Part shown: piece after piece, positions 11,581-23,124 of the stretch
How positions within the stretch are numbered: position 1 is the first letter of the stretch
Layout: every line of letters starts with the position of its first letter
DNA from: Saxidomus purpurata
Taxonomy: Eukaryota; Mollusca; Bivalvia; Venerida; Veneridae
DNA length: 64,000 nucleotides
NCBI GenBank assembly: GCA_022818135.1
Contig: JAFMSR010000002.1
Coordinates: 47,794,763-47,858,762 of the forward strand
Direction of reading: 5' to 3'
Position numbers and translations under genes: made by a program
The notes under the pieces: model-generated
The model's input: the letters and a program-made list of their open reading frames with translations, nothing else
Told to the model about the DNA's origin: nothing
Databases searched by the model: none

Positions 11581-11937
11581 ATCTTCCTCCATGTCGAACT
11601 GAAGTTTTTGAGCCAGCTTATTAAATTACAATGATGTTTTTCAATAAAATGTCAAATTGACAGTGGTAAAAATCTAACCTAGCTAATCTTCTATACAAGT
11701 CTTCTTAATCATTCAATTTTGACATTTGTCAATTAAAAGCTGCATAAACATTCGAGTGTCCTACAGCTTGGATTGGCAAACTGTTCAACGTTTGTTGATT
11801 TTAATTACAACTCCTTTTAGGACATGCTGTTAATTGTTCACACCTGTTCAATTCACAAACACCATTTCAAACATCGAGATAAACTTGTGAAAACAATGCA
11901 AAATCTTGCATTGGGGCAAAAATATTAGATCGAGATA

Positions 11938-12883
11938 CAGTCGACTCTCGTTATCTCGACTTCGGTTATCTCGATTTTTCGATATCTCGACTGGATTTTC
12001 TCGGTCCCGATTTTTTTCCCTTCTTGTTTTATATAAATCACCTACGGATATCTCGATTTGTTTATCTCGATTTTTTCGTTATCTCGACTAAATTTGTGAT
12101 CCCCAACTATGAAATTTCCTCTATTTTGACATCCGATATCTCGATTTGACATTTATCACCTGCCAAACAAGGTGCAAAAAGCTGCACGCGATTGTTTTCG
12201 CTCAATTGTCGTCTGCTTTCAGAGGTGCGAAAAACACCACGCGCGGCTATTCACTCAGTGATTCGGTTAGCGACCCAAAATTAATTAATTGTTTGTTTGC
12301 GATGTAAGCTGTGTAATATGCGGAATGGGTAATTTGTATTGAATTGTGTCAAAACTGAGAAAATTTATTTGCATTTATAAACAGCAAGAAATGAAGATTC
12401 TGTCAATTATAAATCGTGTCTTCAATACGTACACATTAGACAGATAACATCTTGATACTAAAAAAACCCGGAAGAGTCATGTCGGAGCGCGGAAGTCATG
12501 AACTTGTCCGAGCGCCAGTCGAGCAATCCAGAAAAGGGCCCGGTAACCAACCCGGAAGGATATTTGGATCGGCAAACGCTGAGTTTTGGAGAAGGACCCG
12601 GGGGGTACAATCTTTCGGCACCGGGTGCAAGGCAACATGAATCATATGAATTGAAAATTTAGCTGATTTAAATCTACGAGCTAGTTTCATTTCACAACCT
12701 GTGTATTACACAGATCATAAGATGGTAGAAAGAAGCAAACGTCTTTCTATCAACAATAATCTTCCTTACCCCCCTATCATTCCCTATCGAGCATATTTGA
12801 TCCAACTTAGGTTATCTCGATTTTTCGTTATCTCGACTTATTTTCTTTGGTCCCAAAAAAGTCGACATAACGAGAGTCGACTG
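11938..12883. mobile_element. Tigger/pogo-like non-autonomous element, TA duplication
   Basis: The left end is CAGTCGACTCTCGTTATC after TA (11936-11937). The right end, inverted, is CAGTCGACTCTCGTTATG before TA (12884-12885). The TIRs contain repeated TTATCTCGA. The 946 bp interior has no transposase and includes one GAGCAATCC-type unit (12518-12605). It sits within other ATCTCGA-rich sequence that continues to about 13020, suggesting insertion into a relative. Confidence 0.85.
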
Positions 12884-12885
12884 TA

Positions 12886-13159
12886 ACAAAATCGAGATAA
12901 AAAGTCGAGATAAAAAACCAAATTTTACATTGATTAAAGAACGAATAAATTCGGGACTTTTCAAATTAGGTGAAATAACGAAAACTCGAGATAAGCGATG
13001 TCGAGATCATGAGTTCCGACTGAATATTTGATTATAAATACATGTTTTTAAACATCGGTAGACAAGACTTACTGGTAATATTACTTCATTGAAGCTGTAG
13101 CAATTTGTTTATTTTTGTAGCTGAATAGCACAATAGATAAGATAAATAGTAACTTCACT
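12886..13159. other. ATCTCGA-rich remnant and unassigned sequence
   Basis: It contains GAGATAAAAAGTCGAGATAA and, near 13000, CGAGATCATGAGTTCCGACTG, which look like the right part of an older Tigger-like element. Its left end could not be placed. Confidence 0.45.
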
Positions 13160-13718
13160 TTTATTCCCCCAAGGGTGGGCATATTAAAATTGCACCGTCC
13201 ATCCATCTGTGTGTCTGTCCTTACATTTTTTCGTGTACAGACTGTAACTTTGTTATGCATTGAAGGATTTTAAAATAACTTGGCACAAATGTTCAGCACA
13301 TCAAGACGATATGTCGCATGCAAGACCCACGTCCCTACCTCAAAGGTCAAAGTCATACTTAGAGTTTGAAGGTAATGGATTCCTCTATATATGCATATAT
13401 GCACACATTCGTGTTCGAATCTTGTATATATGCGTACGTTGTTGTCCGGACTGTAACTTTGTCATGCATAGAAGGATCATAAAATAATGTGCAGCACATC
13501 AAGATGACATGTTGTATGCAAGACCTACATTCCTACCTCAAAGGTCAAGGTCACACTTAAAGTTTAAAAGTAATGGAGTCCTGTATACATGGTAACTCTT
13601 TCATGCATGGAAGGATTTTAAAATTACATGGCACAATTATAGAGCACATGGAGAGGACACAGATTGTGAGAAACCTCTTTTGGGGACATTTGTCACTTAT
13701 GAGGGACAGCTCTTGTTA
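13160..13718 (+). mobile_element. H3 repeat copy, complete ends
   Basis: The 5' TTATTCCCCCAAGGGTGG is complemented by CTTTTGGGGACATTTGTCAC near the 3' end. Two to three core units contain GACTGTAACTTTGTCATGC and CAAGACCCACGTCCCTACCT. It ends with a hairpin-like GTCACTTATGAGGGAC and AGCTCTTGTT. Confidence 0.88.
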
Positions 13719-13737
13719 TTTTCTAAAGGCATTTTTT

Positions 13738-13858
13738 TTATTCTACAATTTCTACAGATGCCGTTTTCACGAAGTTTACATTGACTTTTACTTTAAAAAC
13801 TGTTCCTTTCATAGTGCAACTTCTTTTGCATCAAGGGGATTTTAATCTAACTCCTGAA
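13738..13858 (+). mobile_element. H6-type 3' fragment
   Basis: About 120 bp (TTCTACAATTTCTACAGATG, ACTTTAAAAACTGTTCCTTT, GCATCAAGGGG) that recurs at 18119-18247, where it ends in a hairpin and CTCCTGTT. Here the terminal hairpin is lost. Confidence 0.65.
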
Positions 13859-13933
13859 CTTCCACATCATGTATTTGTGTGTACCGGTAAATGTGAACAG
13901 TGCACTTAAGTTATTTGTATGCATTATATTTAG

Positions 13934-14101
13934 GATATATGTATGCTGGTGTGCAGTACATGGATGAATGTTGGTGTGGCAACAGCCATGGCAAGTATGG
14001 TGTCCTTCCAGAGACATCATGTAGTACAAGATGCCCGGGTAATGCTTCAGAAACATGCGGAGGCTACAATGCTCAGAGAATATTCAGTACAGGCCTACCA
14101 G
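13934..14101 (+). CDS. oxt: Xylosyltransferase exon 3 of window (WSC domain, second half)
   Basis: The acceptor ATATTTAG ends at 13933 and the donor CAG|GTAATT starts at 14102; phase 1 to phase 1. The translation includes YMYAGVQYMDECWCGNSHGK, then CSTRCPGNASETCGGYNAQR and IFSTGLPG. This is the diagnostic C-terminal half of WSC: YAGxQxxxECWCG, CxxxCxGN and CGG. Joined to exon 2 it gives a complete WSC domain of about 90 residues with eight cysteines. The exon lies about 210 bp downstream of an H3 repeat copy and starts beyond it. Confidence 0.93.
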
Positions 14102-14324
14102 GTAATTAGTAGTTCTGTCTGAATGAACCATGAAATACATAGTACCATGGGAGCGGTGCTCAATACCAGTTAGTTTATAACAAAAATCCATCAGATTAAA
14201 GGAAAACCTTTATAACATTTCTGTCACCAATGTCTTGTTTTCCTATATCCAACAAAAATATCACAATCAAATTGGATAATGCTTTTGTAAACTTGTCATT
14301 TGATGTGCATGAGATACCAATTTC

Positions 14325-14781
14325 AGCTCACCTGAGCATGATGTGCTCAAGTTGAGCTTCTAGAATCACTGGATGCCTGTTGCACATCCACAATTATTGT
14401 TTGTGAACACACTAGAAGCCGCATTTTGTAACCTATCATCATAAAAATTGGTCAGAAAGTTTGTCCTGATAAACGCTAGGTCAGTTTCGAAACTGGGTCA
14501 TATGGTGTTCAAAACTAGGTCATAAATTGAAATAATAGAAGAACCTCGTGAGCACCATAGAGGCCACATTTGACCCCTAATCATCCTGAAAATTAGTCAG
14601 AAAATTTATCTTTATAAACTCTAGGTCAAGTTTGAAACTGGTTTACGATGAGTTGAAAAATAGGTCACCTGGTGTATAGAGTTACTATATGGTAACAGCA
14701 CTAAGTCTTGCTGACATTAATTCCAGCTGCTGACCACATGAAATACAACTTGCACAGATGAGCCACTTTGGCCCTCTTGTT
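14325..14781 (+). mobile_element. H9-core element with H1 ends, next to exon 4
   Basis: The 5' AGCTCACCTGAGC hairpins with GCTCAAGTTGAGCT. The core units (GTCAGAAAGTTTGTCCTGAT, CTAGGTCA, GAAACTGG) are of H9 type, not H1. The 3' end is GATGAGCCACTTTGGCCCTC followed by TTGTTT. It fills most of the 691 bp intron and stops only 11-12 bp before the exon 4 start. Confidence 0.82.
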
Positions 14782-14792
14782 TATGTTTACAG

Positions 14793-14965
14793 AGAAGAAA
14801 CTGATCAAGGCGGAGTTGGTGTATAACTCTGAGCTGGTAAGAAATATGACACGTGTGAGGATTGTGTTTGTGCTGACAGTGAACGGACGGGCAGTCAGAC
14901 AGGTACACAGGCTCATCAACACACTGTATGATCCCAACCATTACTTCTACATTCATGTAGATAGT
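14793..14965 (+). CDS. oxt: Xylosyltransferase exon 4 of window (start of GT14 domain)
   Basis: The acceptor GTTTACAG ends at 14792 and the donor is AGT|GTAAGT at 14966; phase 1 in, phase 0 out. The translation contains TRVRIVFVLTVNGRAVRQVH and RLINTLYDPNHYFYIHVDS. This matches the first beta strand and helix of the GT14 fold, equivalent to human VRIAFVLVVHGRASRQ ... FYYIHVDKRS. The human DED acidic triplet just upstream has no clear counterpart (KAELVYNSELV here); I make no functional claim from that. The polypyrimidine side of the acceptor is formed largely by the 3' end of a repeat element that stops at about 14781. Confidence 0.93.
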
Positions 14966-15837
14966 GTAAGTTCATATGCCATTCATAAAGACATTAGATA
15001 CACATTTAGCACTCATGCTTATTGTGTAACACAAGAACAATTTAAATACAGCTAATACAATTTCGTTTTGCAAACAAATCTTTTAATACTTACCAAGAAA
15101 CATGAAAAATATACTAAAATATTATATAAAGTAATTAATATTTACTTTATGAGAAAGAAAAAAGAGACAAATGTGTAATTATTAAAAGATATGTTTAGAA
15201 AACGGTATTGTACGGAGTTTATACAGTGCTATCCGGGTCACCGCTGTCATCATGGCCGCGTAGTATTCAAATTGATCAGGATTGTAAACAAGTGACACTA
15301 AGTAGGTTGTATACCTAAGTGATGTTAAATTCGTCGATGGTAAGTAGTTTCAAAGTTAATTTTCTTTTGATTTATGTCGGACTGGTTTGGGAATCACGAA
15401 GTGTTATTAAATAGTGTACTGAATCGAACGTAATGTGACTGCGGTCACATTGTAGTGTAAACTGAAATTTTCAAGTTTGTTGGCTCGCTGCATTTTGCGA
15501 GCGCTATTTATGAACCAAATATATACAAAATGTTACAGAGTATTTATTTCTACGTTGAACAAGACCAAGTTTTTGAAAATCGGTCTGAAATTATGAACAC
15601 ACGGCCTTGTTGAATAAAGTCGGTGTATATTTTCGTGATTTCCGGACCCGATAGTACTATACCTTTACTACTATATGTATATAGTGAAAAAAAAATTTTT
15701 GTTTTGTTTTATTATTTTGTTTTAATATATCAGTATATGGGGTACCAGGGTTGTAGAGGGGCCTCTGGGGGATGGGGGTCCAAACCCCGTGCCGGCCACC
15801 TGTGCTTGCAGGAGAACCCATAGCTAAAAATCTTTCA
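14966..15837. other. Start of the 26 kb intron, unassigned
   Basis: AT-rich sequence. At about 15740-15840 there is a GC-rich block (GGATGGGGGTCCAAACCCCG) that looks like a repeat fragment. No exon is supported. Confidence 0.45.
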
Positions 15838-16594
15838 TTGACCCGCCCCTGATGTGAAACCCTGATGTAAATGGACTCCTGTTCGTCTCTGGCTATATCG
15901 GTTGATCCGTCCTTAATGAAGGAAAAGAACTTTGCCTTATTAACCAACTCCCAAGTCCTCTTTTTTTCAGTATCTGCAATTATGTTTAACAAATTTAAGT
16001 GCAGCTTTTTCATTTAAATAGGTGTTGCCTAAGTCGATCTCTTTTGAAAGATCTATTTGACAAAGCCGCTTGTAATCACTTAGTGGCCTGCCCTTTTTAG
16101 CCACAGCATGGGCTTTTTGAATAAAAATAATAGCCTACTCCTTTCAGCCTGTTTAAGGCTCAAAAGAGCTTGACCAGCCTTGGATTTAGACACATCCGAA
16201 GGCGTACTATTTCTTGCCTTAAGAATTTCCTTTGTTGTCCTGTGAGCCATAGAATCCTCATGGTCTGATACAGTTGATGATTTCAAGTTTGAACTGCCCG
16301 TTATAAACAAGTTCTGCCTTTTAATGTTGGTTTTTTTCGGAGGGTTTCGGTCTGTTATAACCTATGCATACAGAACATCTCATTAGCTGATCCTTAGCAG
16401 AAAATTGCAACCAAGGTCTGTTCAGTTTTTTTCTGCTTACGACGAGCCTCTGACTGTTCAAGAGCTTCCTCAGTGGGTGTTTCTTTACGTTTCTGAGAGG
16501 AAGAAACAGTCTCTAAGTCTAACTGCACATTGTTCGTGACAGGGGGTGGGGTTTGTTTCTTTTTTTTAGAAATGAAAAAGTTCAGCAACGACAT
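15838..16594 (-). pseudogene. hAT/ZNF862-like gene remnant
   Basis: On the - strand, from 16594 downward, several short frames read in family order. First comes a Lys/Ser-rich start (MSLLNFFISKKKKQTPPPVT). Then FITGSSNLKSSTVSDHEDSM, like the TTF-type zinc finger. Then KAGQALLSLKQAERSRLLFL, and after a frameshift HAVAKKGRPLSDYKRLCQID and LSKEIDLGNTYLNEKAALKF. After another shift come KRTWELVNKAKFFSFIKDGS and TDIARDEQESIYIRV. This matches the N-terminal half of ZNF862/hAT-derived proteins. Frameshifts near 16100 and 15985 and stops between 16390 and 16320 show it is dead. The dimerisation end is absent. Confidence 0.72.
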
Positions 16595-17219
16595 TGTTTA
16601 CTGATAAGGACAAACAATAAGATCTAAATTAGATAAATCAAAAATATATAAATGCACAAAATAGGAAAACGAAATCACCTGATAAGATGTAGTTGCCCAC
16701 AGATGTTTTGTAAACACATGTTCCTTGCTGACACAATAACCATCAGGTGACCTTTTGGCAGAATTCTCGGAACCAATCGTGATCACCGATCGACATTCTG
16801 CTACGATCAGTGATTTTCGCTGAAGCATTGCGATATGACTAGTTGTAAAAAGTAATTAATGTCCATATGTAAATTTCAAGCACCTGATTTCATGATGTCA
16901 CTATGTTAGCCAATGAGATTCGATTTATTTTAGGCACCAATATGACACCAGAGGGATATGGTAAATTGGTTCAGTTTCAAAGCGGTCATGTAAAATGTTT
17001 GTAAACAAACAAAGAAACAGCATTTGATAAGGACAAATTTATTGTGTATAATGCATGTAATCAGGATGAATAGATAGCCGGACAGCATGACTGACGATCC
17101 ACTCGTTCTTCGTCGGCCACGGCCATTTTTTGTCAGACATGTCAGACGAGTTTTGGCAATATCTGAGTTAGCTTGCATGGAGAGGAAGATATTCAAATTT
17201 AATTTCTTTTTAATTTTTA
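16595..17219. other. Intron sequence, nothing recognised
   Basis: Unassigned; ORFs here show no family resemblance. Confidence 0.45.
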
Positions 17220-17911
17220 TTAGCTCACCTCGCACAAAGTGCCAGAGTGAGCTATTAGGATCGCATTCCGTCCGGCGTCCGTCCTTCCATCCGTCCGCAC
17301 GCACAATGGGTACCTTGGGTGGTAGGAGGTGTGGCCTAAGACAATAGAAATCTATTGTCTTCATTCCGTCTTTTGTCCCTTAAGTGGTCATTCTTTTGTT
17401 ACTTAAGTGGTCACTCTATTCCTCGAGAACAATGGAAATACCACCTTTGTATGGGTGTGAGTCTGTCCGTCTGTCTGTCTGCCCATCCGTCCACCATTTC
17501 CTTCAAACGACATCTCCTCTGAAACCAGTAGGCCAATGTTGATGAAACTTTGCAGGGGTGTTCTTTGCATGAACGTCTATCAAAATTGTTCAAAGAATTC
17601 CATTCCATGCAGAACACTGGTTGCTTTGGCAACAAATAAGAAAAACTTAAAAAATCTTCTTCTCTGAAACGACAAGGCCTAGAGCTTAGATATTTAGCAT
17701 GTAGCATTCCCTAGTAGACCTCTTTAATGTTTGTTCAAATTATGCCCCTGGGGTCAAAATTGGCCTTTCCCTGGGAGGGGGGGGGGGATCAGTTATTTTA
17801 CAAAGATGTATATAGGAAAACGTATTTGGTATATAACATTTTCTAGTGATCTTCCACCAGAGTGCACTTGTACCAAGGTGAGCGATATAGGGCCATCTAG
17901 GCCCTCTTGTT
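17220..17911 (+). mobile_element. H1 repeat copy, complete ends
   Basis: The 5' TTAGCTCACCTCGCAC pairs with GTGCCAGAGTGAGCTA (17220-17255), followed by ATTCCGTCCGGCGTCC and about two core units. The 3' end GGTGAGCGATATAGGGCC plus GGCCCTCTTGTT finishes at about 17911. A near-palindromic ACAATAGAAATCTATTGT lies at about 17341-17358. Confidence 0.87.
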
Positions 17912-17944
17912 TTAGCTTTAAATTGTTTTCAGCAAAAAAAATTT

Positions 17945-18247
17945 TTTAGGGGTCAAGGTCACAGTTACTAAATATACTTATTTTTCAATATTTTTTCTTT
18001 TTAGTTTATAATTGTTTTTTTTTTTTAGCAAAAAAGTATTTTTTTGGAGGTCAAGATCACTTCATTAAAACGTTATTTTTTTCGAACGTTGTATTTTCTT
18101 TTTAAATTTTTTTTCTTTAATTCTACAATTTCTACAGATGGTGTTTTCACGAATTTCACACAGACTTTTACTTTAAAAACTGTTCCTTTCATAGTACAAC
18201 TTTTGCATCAAGGGGGGCATACCTGTTTTACAAACAGCTCCTGTTAT
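17945..18247 (+). mobile_element. H6 repeat, 3' part with terminal hairpin
   Basis: GGTCAAGGTCACAGTTACTA and the following TTTTAGTTTATAATTG region match the tail of the H6 copy at 26 kb. The unit shared with 13738-13858 follows. It ends CTGTTTTACAAACAG then CTCCTGTT at about 18247. Confidence 0.75.
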
Positions 18248-18897
18248 CTTTTATAGGCATATTTTATATCCAAAACATGTTTTATTTACTTTTTATACGT
18301 GTTTCTGTTGAAAAATCAACCATTCAGAAAATGTTCCATCACTGAATCATATAACAAGAAAAACTGTGATACAAAGTGTCACAGCGGGCTCACAAACAAT
18401 ACTTGCATGTAAATATTTTGGAAATTGGTGATGGTTGATGGCCCCAAAAGAACTCAAGGAAACCAATTCTGGTTGAACATGCAAAACCTGACATGACACC
18501 ACATCTTGTATCTAAACTACTGTTATCGAATAATATTCATACACTCAGTATGTCCTCTATAGGCCGTTCCTGGTATTTCTTAATTTTTACAGAACAAAAT
18601 AACAGCAAGTTTAAACTGTGATTTTTAAAAAATGATTTACATTTGTATAAATCATACTAAGATATTTTTCATTAATCTTATTAGATAAATAGATATTATA
18701 AAATTTTGAATCAGTCACTATCATCAGGGTCTGATATATTGAATTCAATGTTCCGTTCCTGGTATGTCTCAATTTTTCATTACCATTATCCTTCTTAATT
18801 TGACATGAATGAAGATTATTTGCCGTAAAATATTCTTAAAAAGCTAAAAATGATTATTAAAACAGCAGAAAAAAGTTTTAAAAAAAATTGGGTGTTA
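18248..18897. other. Intron sequence, nothing recognised
   Basis: AT-rich. The phrase CCGTTCCTGGTAT(T/G)TCTTAAT-like recurs at about 18563 and 18752, a short direct repeat of unknown origin. Confidence 0.4.
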
Positions 18898-18983
18898 ATG
18901 GGATTCGAACTCGTGGATTCTAAAAGTACACGTACACAAAAGTGTTTGAGCTATCGGCTTTATCCATTACACCACGGAGACTA
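18898..18983 (-). repeat. tRNA-like sequence (tRNA pseudogene or SINE head)
   Basis: On the - strand it reads TCCGTGGTGTAATGGATAAA (A-box like) and, about 40 bp on, GAGTTCGAATCCC (B box). The acceptor arms do not pair and the anticodon arm is expanded, so a functional tRNA is unlikely. Confidence 0.55.
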
Positions 18984-19485
18984 ACTTATTATGATTGGAA
19001 AAAAAATAGCTAAAACAATATCATATATGTCTAAAAAGGTCATAAAAGAATATTCAGTCTATTCGTTTCGTTTCTATAATGTCAAAGGCTGTGTTAGTGG
19101 AAAAAGCAATCATATATCCATTTTCTAGGTGTAGATTGCGACTGAAACGTGAAAAGCGCTTTTTTCTTTTTTTACCAGCGTATATTAGATTGCGCCCTCT
19201 ATTTAACGAATGACAGCTCAATTACAAACGACAACTCTTGCTTTTCCAAAAAAATTGACTGTGTCTACAGTTTTCATCTCAGAAGTACCTCAATTTTATA
19301 ATGAAGAGAGACGCATATGTTCGATCTAGTGCTTAAGTCTCCATGCATCTTTTACTCACCACGTATTAAATATAGCGGGCCCGCAATAATAATAATAATA
19401 ATAATAATAGAAAGAATGATAATGATAATGATGTAAATGTAGCAAAAAAATCATGGCAAAGTTTGAAAGTTTTAGTTACAATTTT
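18984..19485. repeat. Intron sequence with (AAT)n microsatellite
   Basis: An AAT repeat lies at about 19387-19409, followed by GATAATGATAATGATG. Nothing else was recognised. Confidence 0.6.
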
Positions 19486-20076
19486 ATTATACCCCCAAAA
19501 CTACTGGTTAGAATTCAATATAACTTCATACAATGGTCAGGTACATTAAGAGAAAGTGCAGTGCACAGGAACCATAACTCTTTCTTGACTCATTACAGAG
19601 TTATTGCCCTTTGTTACTTTTCCTTGTCCAGAGCATAACTTGAAAACTACTAGTTGGAATTCAATACGACTTCATACAATGGTCAAGCACAATGAGAGGA
19701 AGAACTATAACTCTTTCTTTAGTAATTACAGAGTTATTGCCCATTTTTACCTTTCCTTGTCCAGAGTATTGATCAAAATTGACCCCGCGCGGGTGGTCAC
19801 TTAGTTTTGCATAGGAATATATAGGAAAAACTTTAAAAATCTTTTTCTCTGAAACCACAAGGCCTAGAGCTTAGATATTTGGCATGTAGCATTGCCTAGT
19901 AGACCTCTTCAAAGTTTGTTCAAATTATGCCCCTGGGGTCAAAATTGACCTTGCCCGGGGGGGGGGATCATTTGTTTTACAAAGGCGTATATAGGAAAAC
20001 ATTATCTAGTGATCTTCCACCAGGCAAGTGGACTTGTACCAAGGTGAGCGATATAGGGCCATCTTGGCCCTCTTGT
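19486..20076 (+). mobile_element. Chimeric repeat: H2 5' half, H1 3' half
   Basis: It starts TTATACCCCCAAAACTAC with H2 core units (GAATTCAATACGACTTCATA, TTACAGAGTTATTGCCC) to about 19770. It then switches at TTGATCAAAATTGACCCC to H1 core units. It ends GGTGAGCGATATAGGGCC and GGCCCTCTTGT at 20076. The expected H2 3' end is absent. Confidence 0.85.
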
Positions 20077-21432
20077 ATGTGTTGATGCTGTAAATCACCG
20101 CAGGCAAAATTCAATATATATTAATATCTTTAGATCTGCTATCACGTGATCAAAACTTTAGCATTTCATTCACAATTAATGTGTCCATTCATAAAATTTG
20201 AATGGTGCAAACTGATGAAAAATGGTAAGAGAACACTAAATATTTTGTGTAGCCTACTTAAGTTTCAAAGTGTTATAGGCTCTAAGAATAAGCTTTGGTT
20301 TAATATTTAGCTGTTAAAAGGATTTATTAAAGTAAATTAAAGTGTAAGGCTTATATTCTACTTACACGGATGGTTATCTCTCCTTACCAACACAAAAAAG
20401 GATGAAATAAGACGGTGGGGTGCGAACTGCCGACCGATGTTGTGCGGTTGTGAAAAATCAACAAAAATATGAGTTTGAATCTGTAAGTTTTTTAAGTTTT
20501 TTGAAATACTTTCAAAAATCTGCTGAAACTTTTAGGATTAGATATAATACATCTACATTCATAGATTCTATTAATTAATATTTGGAGGTTATTTCGTTTG
20601 ACATCAGTTATAAGGTATGTCCCTTTCAGACAAAAATGCTGCATTTGCTTTCTTTTATGATTTCTGATCAGATATCACTGTTGTAGGAGTTAAACGTCCA
20701 CTTAAAAGTACAAATATTTGGTCAGTTTAATAGGCAGCTTGTTTCCTTAACTTCGTCCTAGAAAGTTCCAGTACTAGGCTCGGAATCTTCGCAAGCCACT
20801 GCCAACTTTCCTATTTAAGGTAGTAGACTCCTAATAAAAAACTTAAACTCTGAAATTTTAATGCTCTAGCCTAGGTATTGGACTGAAGATCTTTTGAGGT
20901 TTTTGGGGGCGGAACCAAATTTTTGTTTTTTACTTTTTCTTCTTTAAGCAGGTTTTTTGAAAAAAACCTACTTAGGCCTAAAAAAAATATATGTTTGTTT
21001 CAGGTTTCCCGACCTACCCTATTTTTTTGCCCCGACCCTAGAACATTTTTTGCGTGTTTAAAATATCATTTTTTCTTTTTGGTAAATTTTCTTTGTGTTA
21101 TATTTTCTTTAGGTTCTTATTACTTCCCAGTTATTAGACGCTTAACGAGTACTGTCGCTATAGAGCGTTGTATTAACCTTGGTTAAACATATGGAAAGAA
21201 TAAGTAAAATAAGTCTGTAAAACAAAAAACATATCATGTAACTACATGGTTGGTCCTTGTTTCATGTACCCAACATGTACCAGTACTGTATATTGAAAAT
21301 ATATTTCTTTATATGTTTAGATGTTGTATCTAAAATCTTAACATCAATTGAAAGTTTTAGGTAGCGCACTAGAGTGGTGGAACCTATGCTGGTGGTATCC
21401 CTATGCTGGTGGTATCTCCGAAAAACAGCTAT
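20077..21432. other. Intron sequence, mostly unassigned
   Basis: No exon. At about 20940-21015 there is a foldback GCAGGTTTTTTGAAAAAAAC then CTACTTAGGCC and ATGTTTGTTTC, part of which recurs inverted at about 25985-26030. Confidence 0.4.
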
Positions 21433-22927
21433 TTATACCCCCAAAACGAAGTTTAGGGGGGTATATAGGAGTCACCCGGTGGTTGGTCGGTCGGTTGGTC
21501 GGTCGGTCGGGCGGTCGGTCGGTCGGTCGGTCGGTCGGTCGGTCGGTCTGTTGCATTTTCCTTGTCTGGAGCATAACTTGAAAACTACTAGTTGGAATTC
21601 AATACAACTTCATACAATGGTCAAGCACATTGAGAGGAAGTGCAGTGCACAAGAACTATAACTCCATCTTGACTAATTACAGAGTTATTGCCCTTTGTTA
21701 CTTTTCCTTGTCCGGAGCATAACTTGAAAACTATTAGTTGGAATTCAATACAACTTCATACAATGGTCAAGCACATTAAGAGGAAGTGCAGTGCACAAGA
21801 ACTATAACTCCATCTTGACTAATTACAGAGTTATTGCCCTTTGTTACTTTTCCTTGTCCGGAGCATAACTTGAAAACTACTGGTTGGAATTCAATACAAC
21901 TTCATACAATGGTCAAGCACATTGAGAGGAAGTGCAGTGCACAAGAACCATAACTCCATCTTGACTAATTACAGAGTTATTGCCCTTTGTTACTTTTCCT
22001 TGTCCGGAGCATAACTTGAAATCTACTAGTTGGAATTCAATACAACTTCATTAAATGATCAAGCACACTCAGAGGAAGTGCAGTGTACAAGAACTATAAC
22101 TCTATCTTGAGTATTTACTGAGTTATTGCCCTTTGTTAGTTTTCCTTGTCTGAAGCATAACTTGAAAACTACTAGTTGGAATTCAATACAACTTCATACA
22201 ATGGTCAAGCACATTGAGAGGAAGTGCAGTGCACAAGAACTATAACTCCATCTTGACTAATTACAGAGTTATTGCCCTTTGTTACTTTTCCTTGTCCGGA
22301 GCATAACTTGAAAACTACAAGTTGGAATTCAATACAACTTCATACAATGATCAAGCACACTCAGAGAAAGTGCAGTGTACAAGAACTATAACTCTATGTT
22401 GAGTATTTACTGAGTTATTGCCCTTTGTTACTTTTCCTTGTCCGAAGCATAACTTGAAAACTAATATTTGGAATTCAGTACAACCTCATACAATGGTCAA
22501 GTACATTTAGAGGAAGTGCAGTGCACAGGAACCATAACTCCATCTTGACTCATTACAGAGTTATTACCCTTTGTTACTTTTCCTTGTCCGGAGCATAACT
22601 TGAAAACTTCTGGTTGGAATTCAATACAACTTCATACAATGGTCAAGCACAGTGAGAGGGAGTGCAGTGCACAGGAACCATATCTCCATCTTGACTAATT
22701 ACAGAGTTATTGCCCTTTGTTACTTTTCCCTGTCTGGAGCATTTTTCGAAAAACTACAAGTTGGAATTCAATACAACTTCATACAATGGTCAAGCACAAT
22801 GAGAGGAACTGCTAAGAACAATATCTCTTTTTAGTTTGTTTGCAAGGTATTATGTTACTACGAACTTCTTCAGTTTATAAAGCAATCCTTTTGGGGGTAT
22901 TAATCACATTTAGTGATAGCTCTAGTT
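21433..22927 (+). mobile_element. H2 repeat copy with about nine core units
   Basis: The 5' end TATACCCCCAAAACG pairs with GGGGGGTATATAGG (21434-21470). A (GGTC)n tract lies at 21481-21548. About nine tandem units of about 146 bp follow (GCATAACTTGAAAACTACT, AATACAACTTCATACAATGG, GAGTTATTGCCCTTTGTTAC). Near the 3' end TTTTGGGGGTATTAA is the complement of the 5' subterminal sequence, followed by TAGTGATAGCTCTAGTT. ORFs through the GGTC tract are not genes. Confidence 0.9.
21481..21548 (+). repeat. (GGTC)n microsatellite
   Basis: Imperfect GGTC tetranucleotide repeat of about 17 units inside the H2 5' region. A shorter GGTC run is at the same relative place in the H2 copy at 42 kb (41990-42018). 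Confidence 0.95.
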
Positions 22928-23124
22928 ACAGATAAGCAGATGAAGAAATGTTTTTCATGGTATATTCAGCATTGACAGTCGATGGAATGCTTAAACAGCA
23001 AACGTATTGATAGCCGCGCATGCAGCTCTGTGACATCAAAGGAGCTGATACAATTGTACTCCATCCATTTTGCTAGAAAAATTCTTAAATATAGACATCA
23101 AAATCACCCAGTTAAAGTTAGCAT
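22928..23124. other. Intron spacer
   Basis: Short unassigned stretch between two repeats. Confidence 0.4.

Noticed and set aside
11317..11634. + strand ORFs of 105 and 78 codons
   Set aside because: They are shadows of the GAGCAATCC repeat block and the - strand Tigger fragment.
15623..15823. + ORF of 66 codons
   Set aside because: It covers a GC-rich repeat block (GGTCCAAACCCCG) and has no family resemblance.
16930..17364. 144-codon - ORF
   Set aside because: Much of it lies in an H1 copy beginning at 17220; the rest shows no protein motif.
21348..21661. ORFs with VGRSVGRS repeats
   Set aside because: Translation of the (GGTC)n microsatellite in H2.
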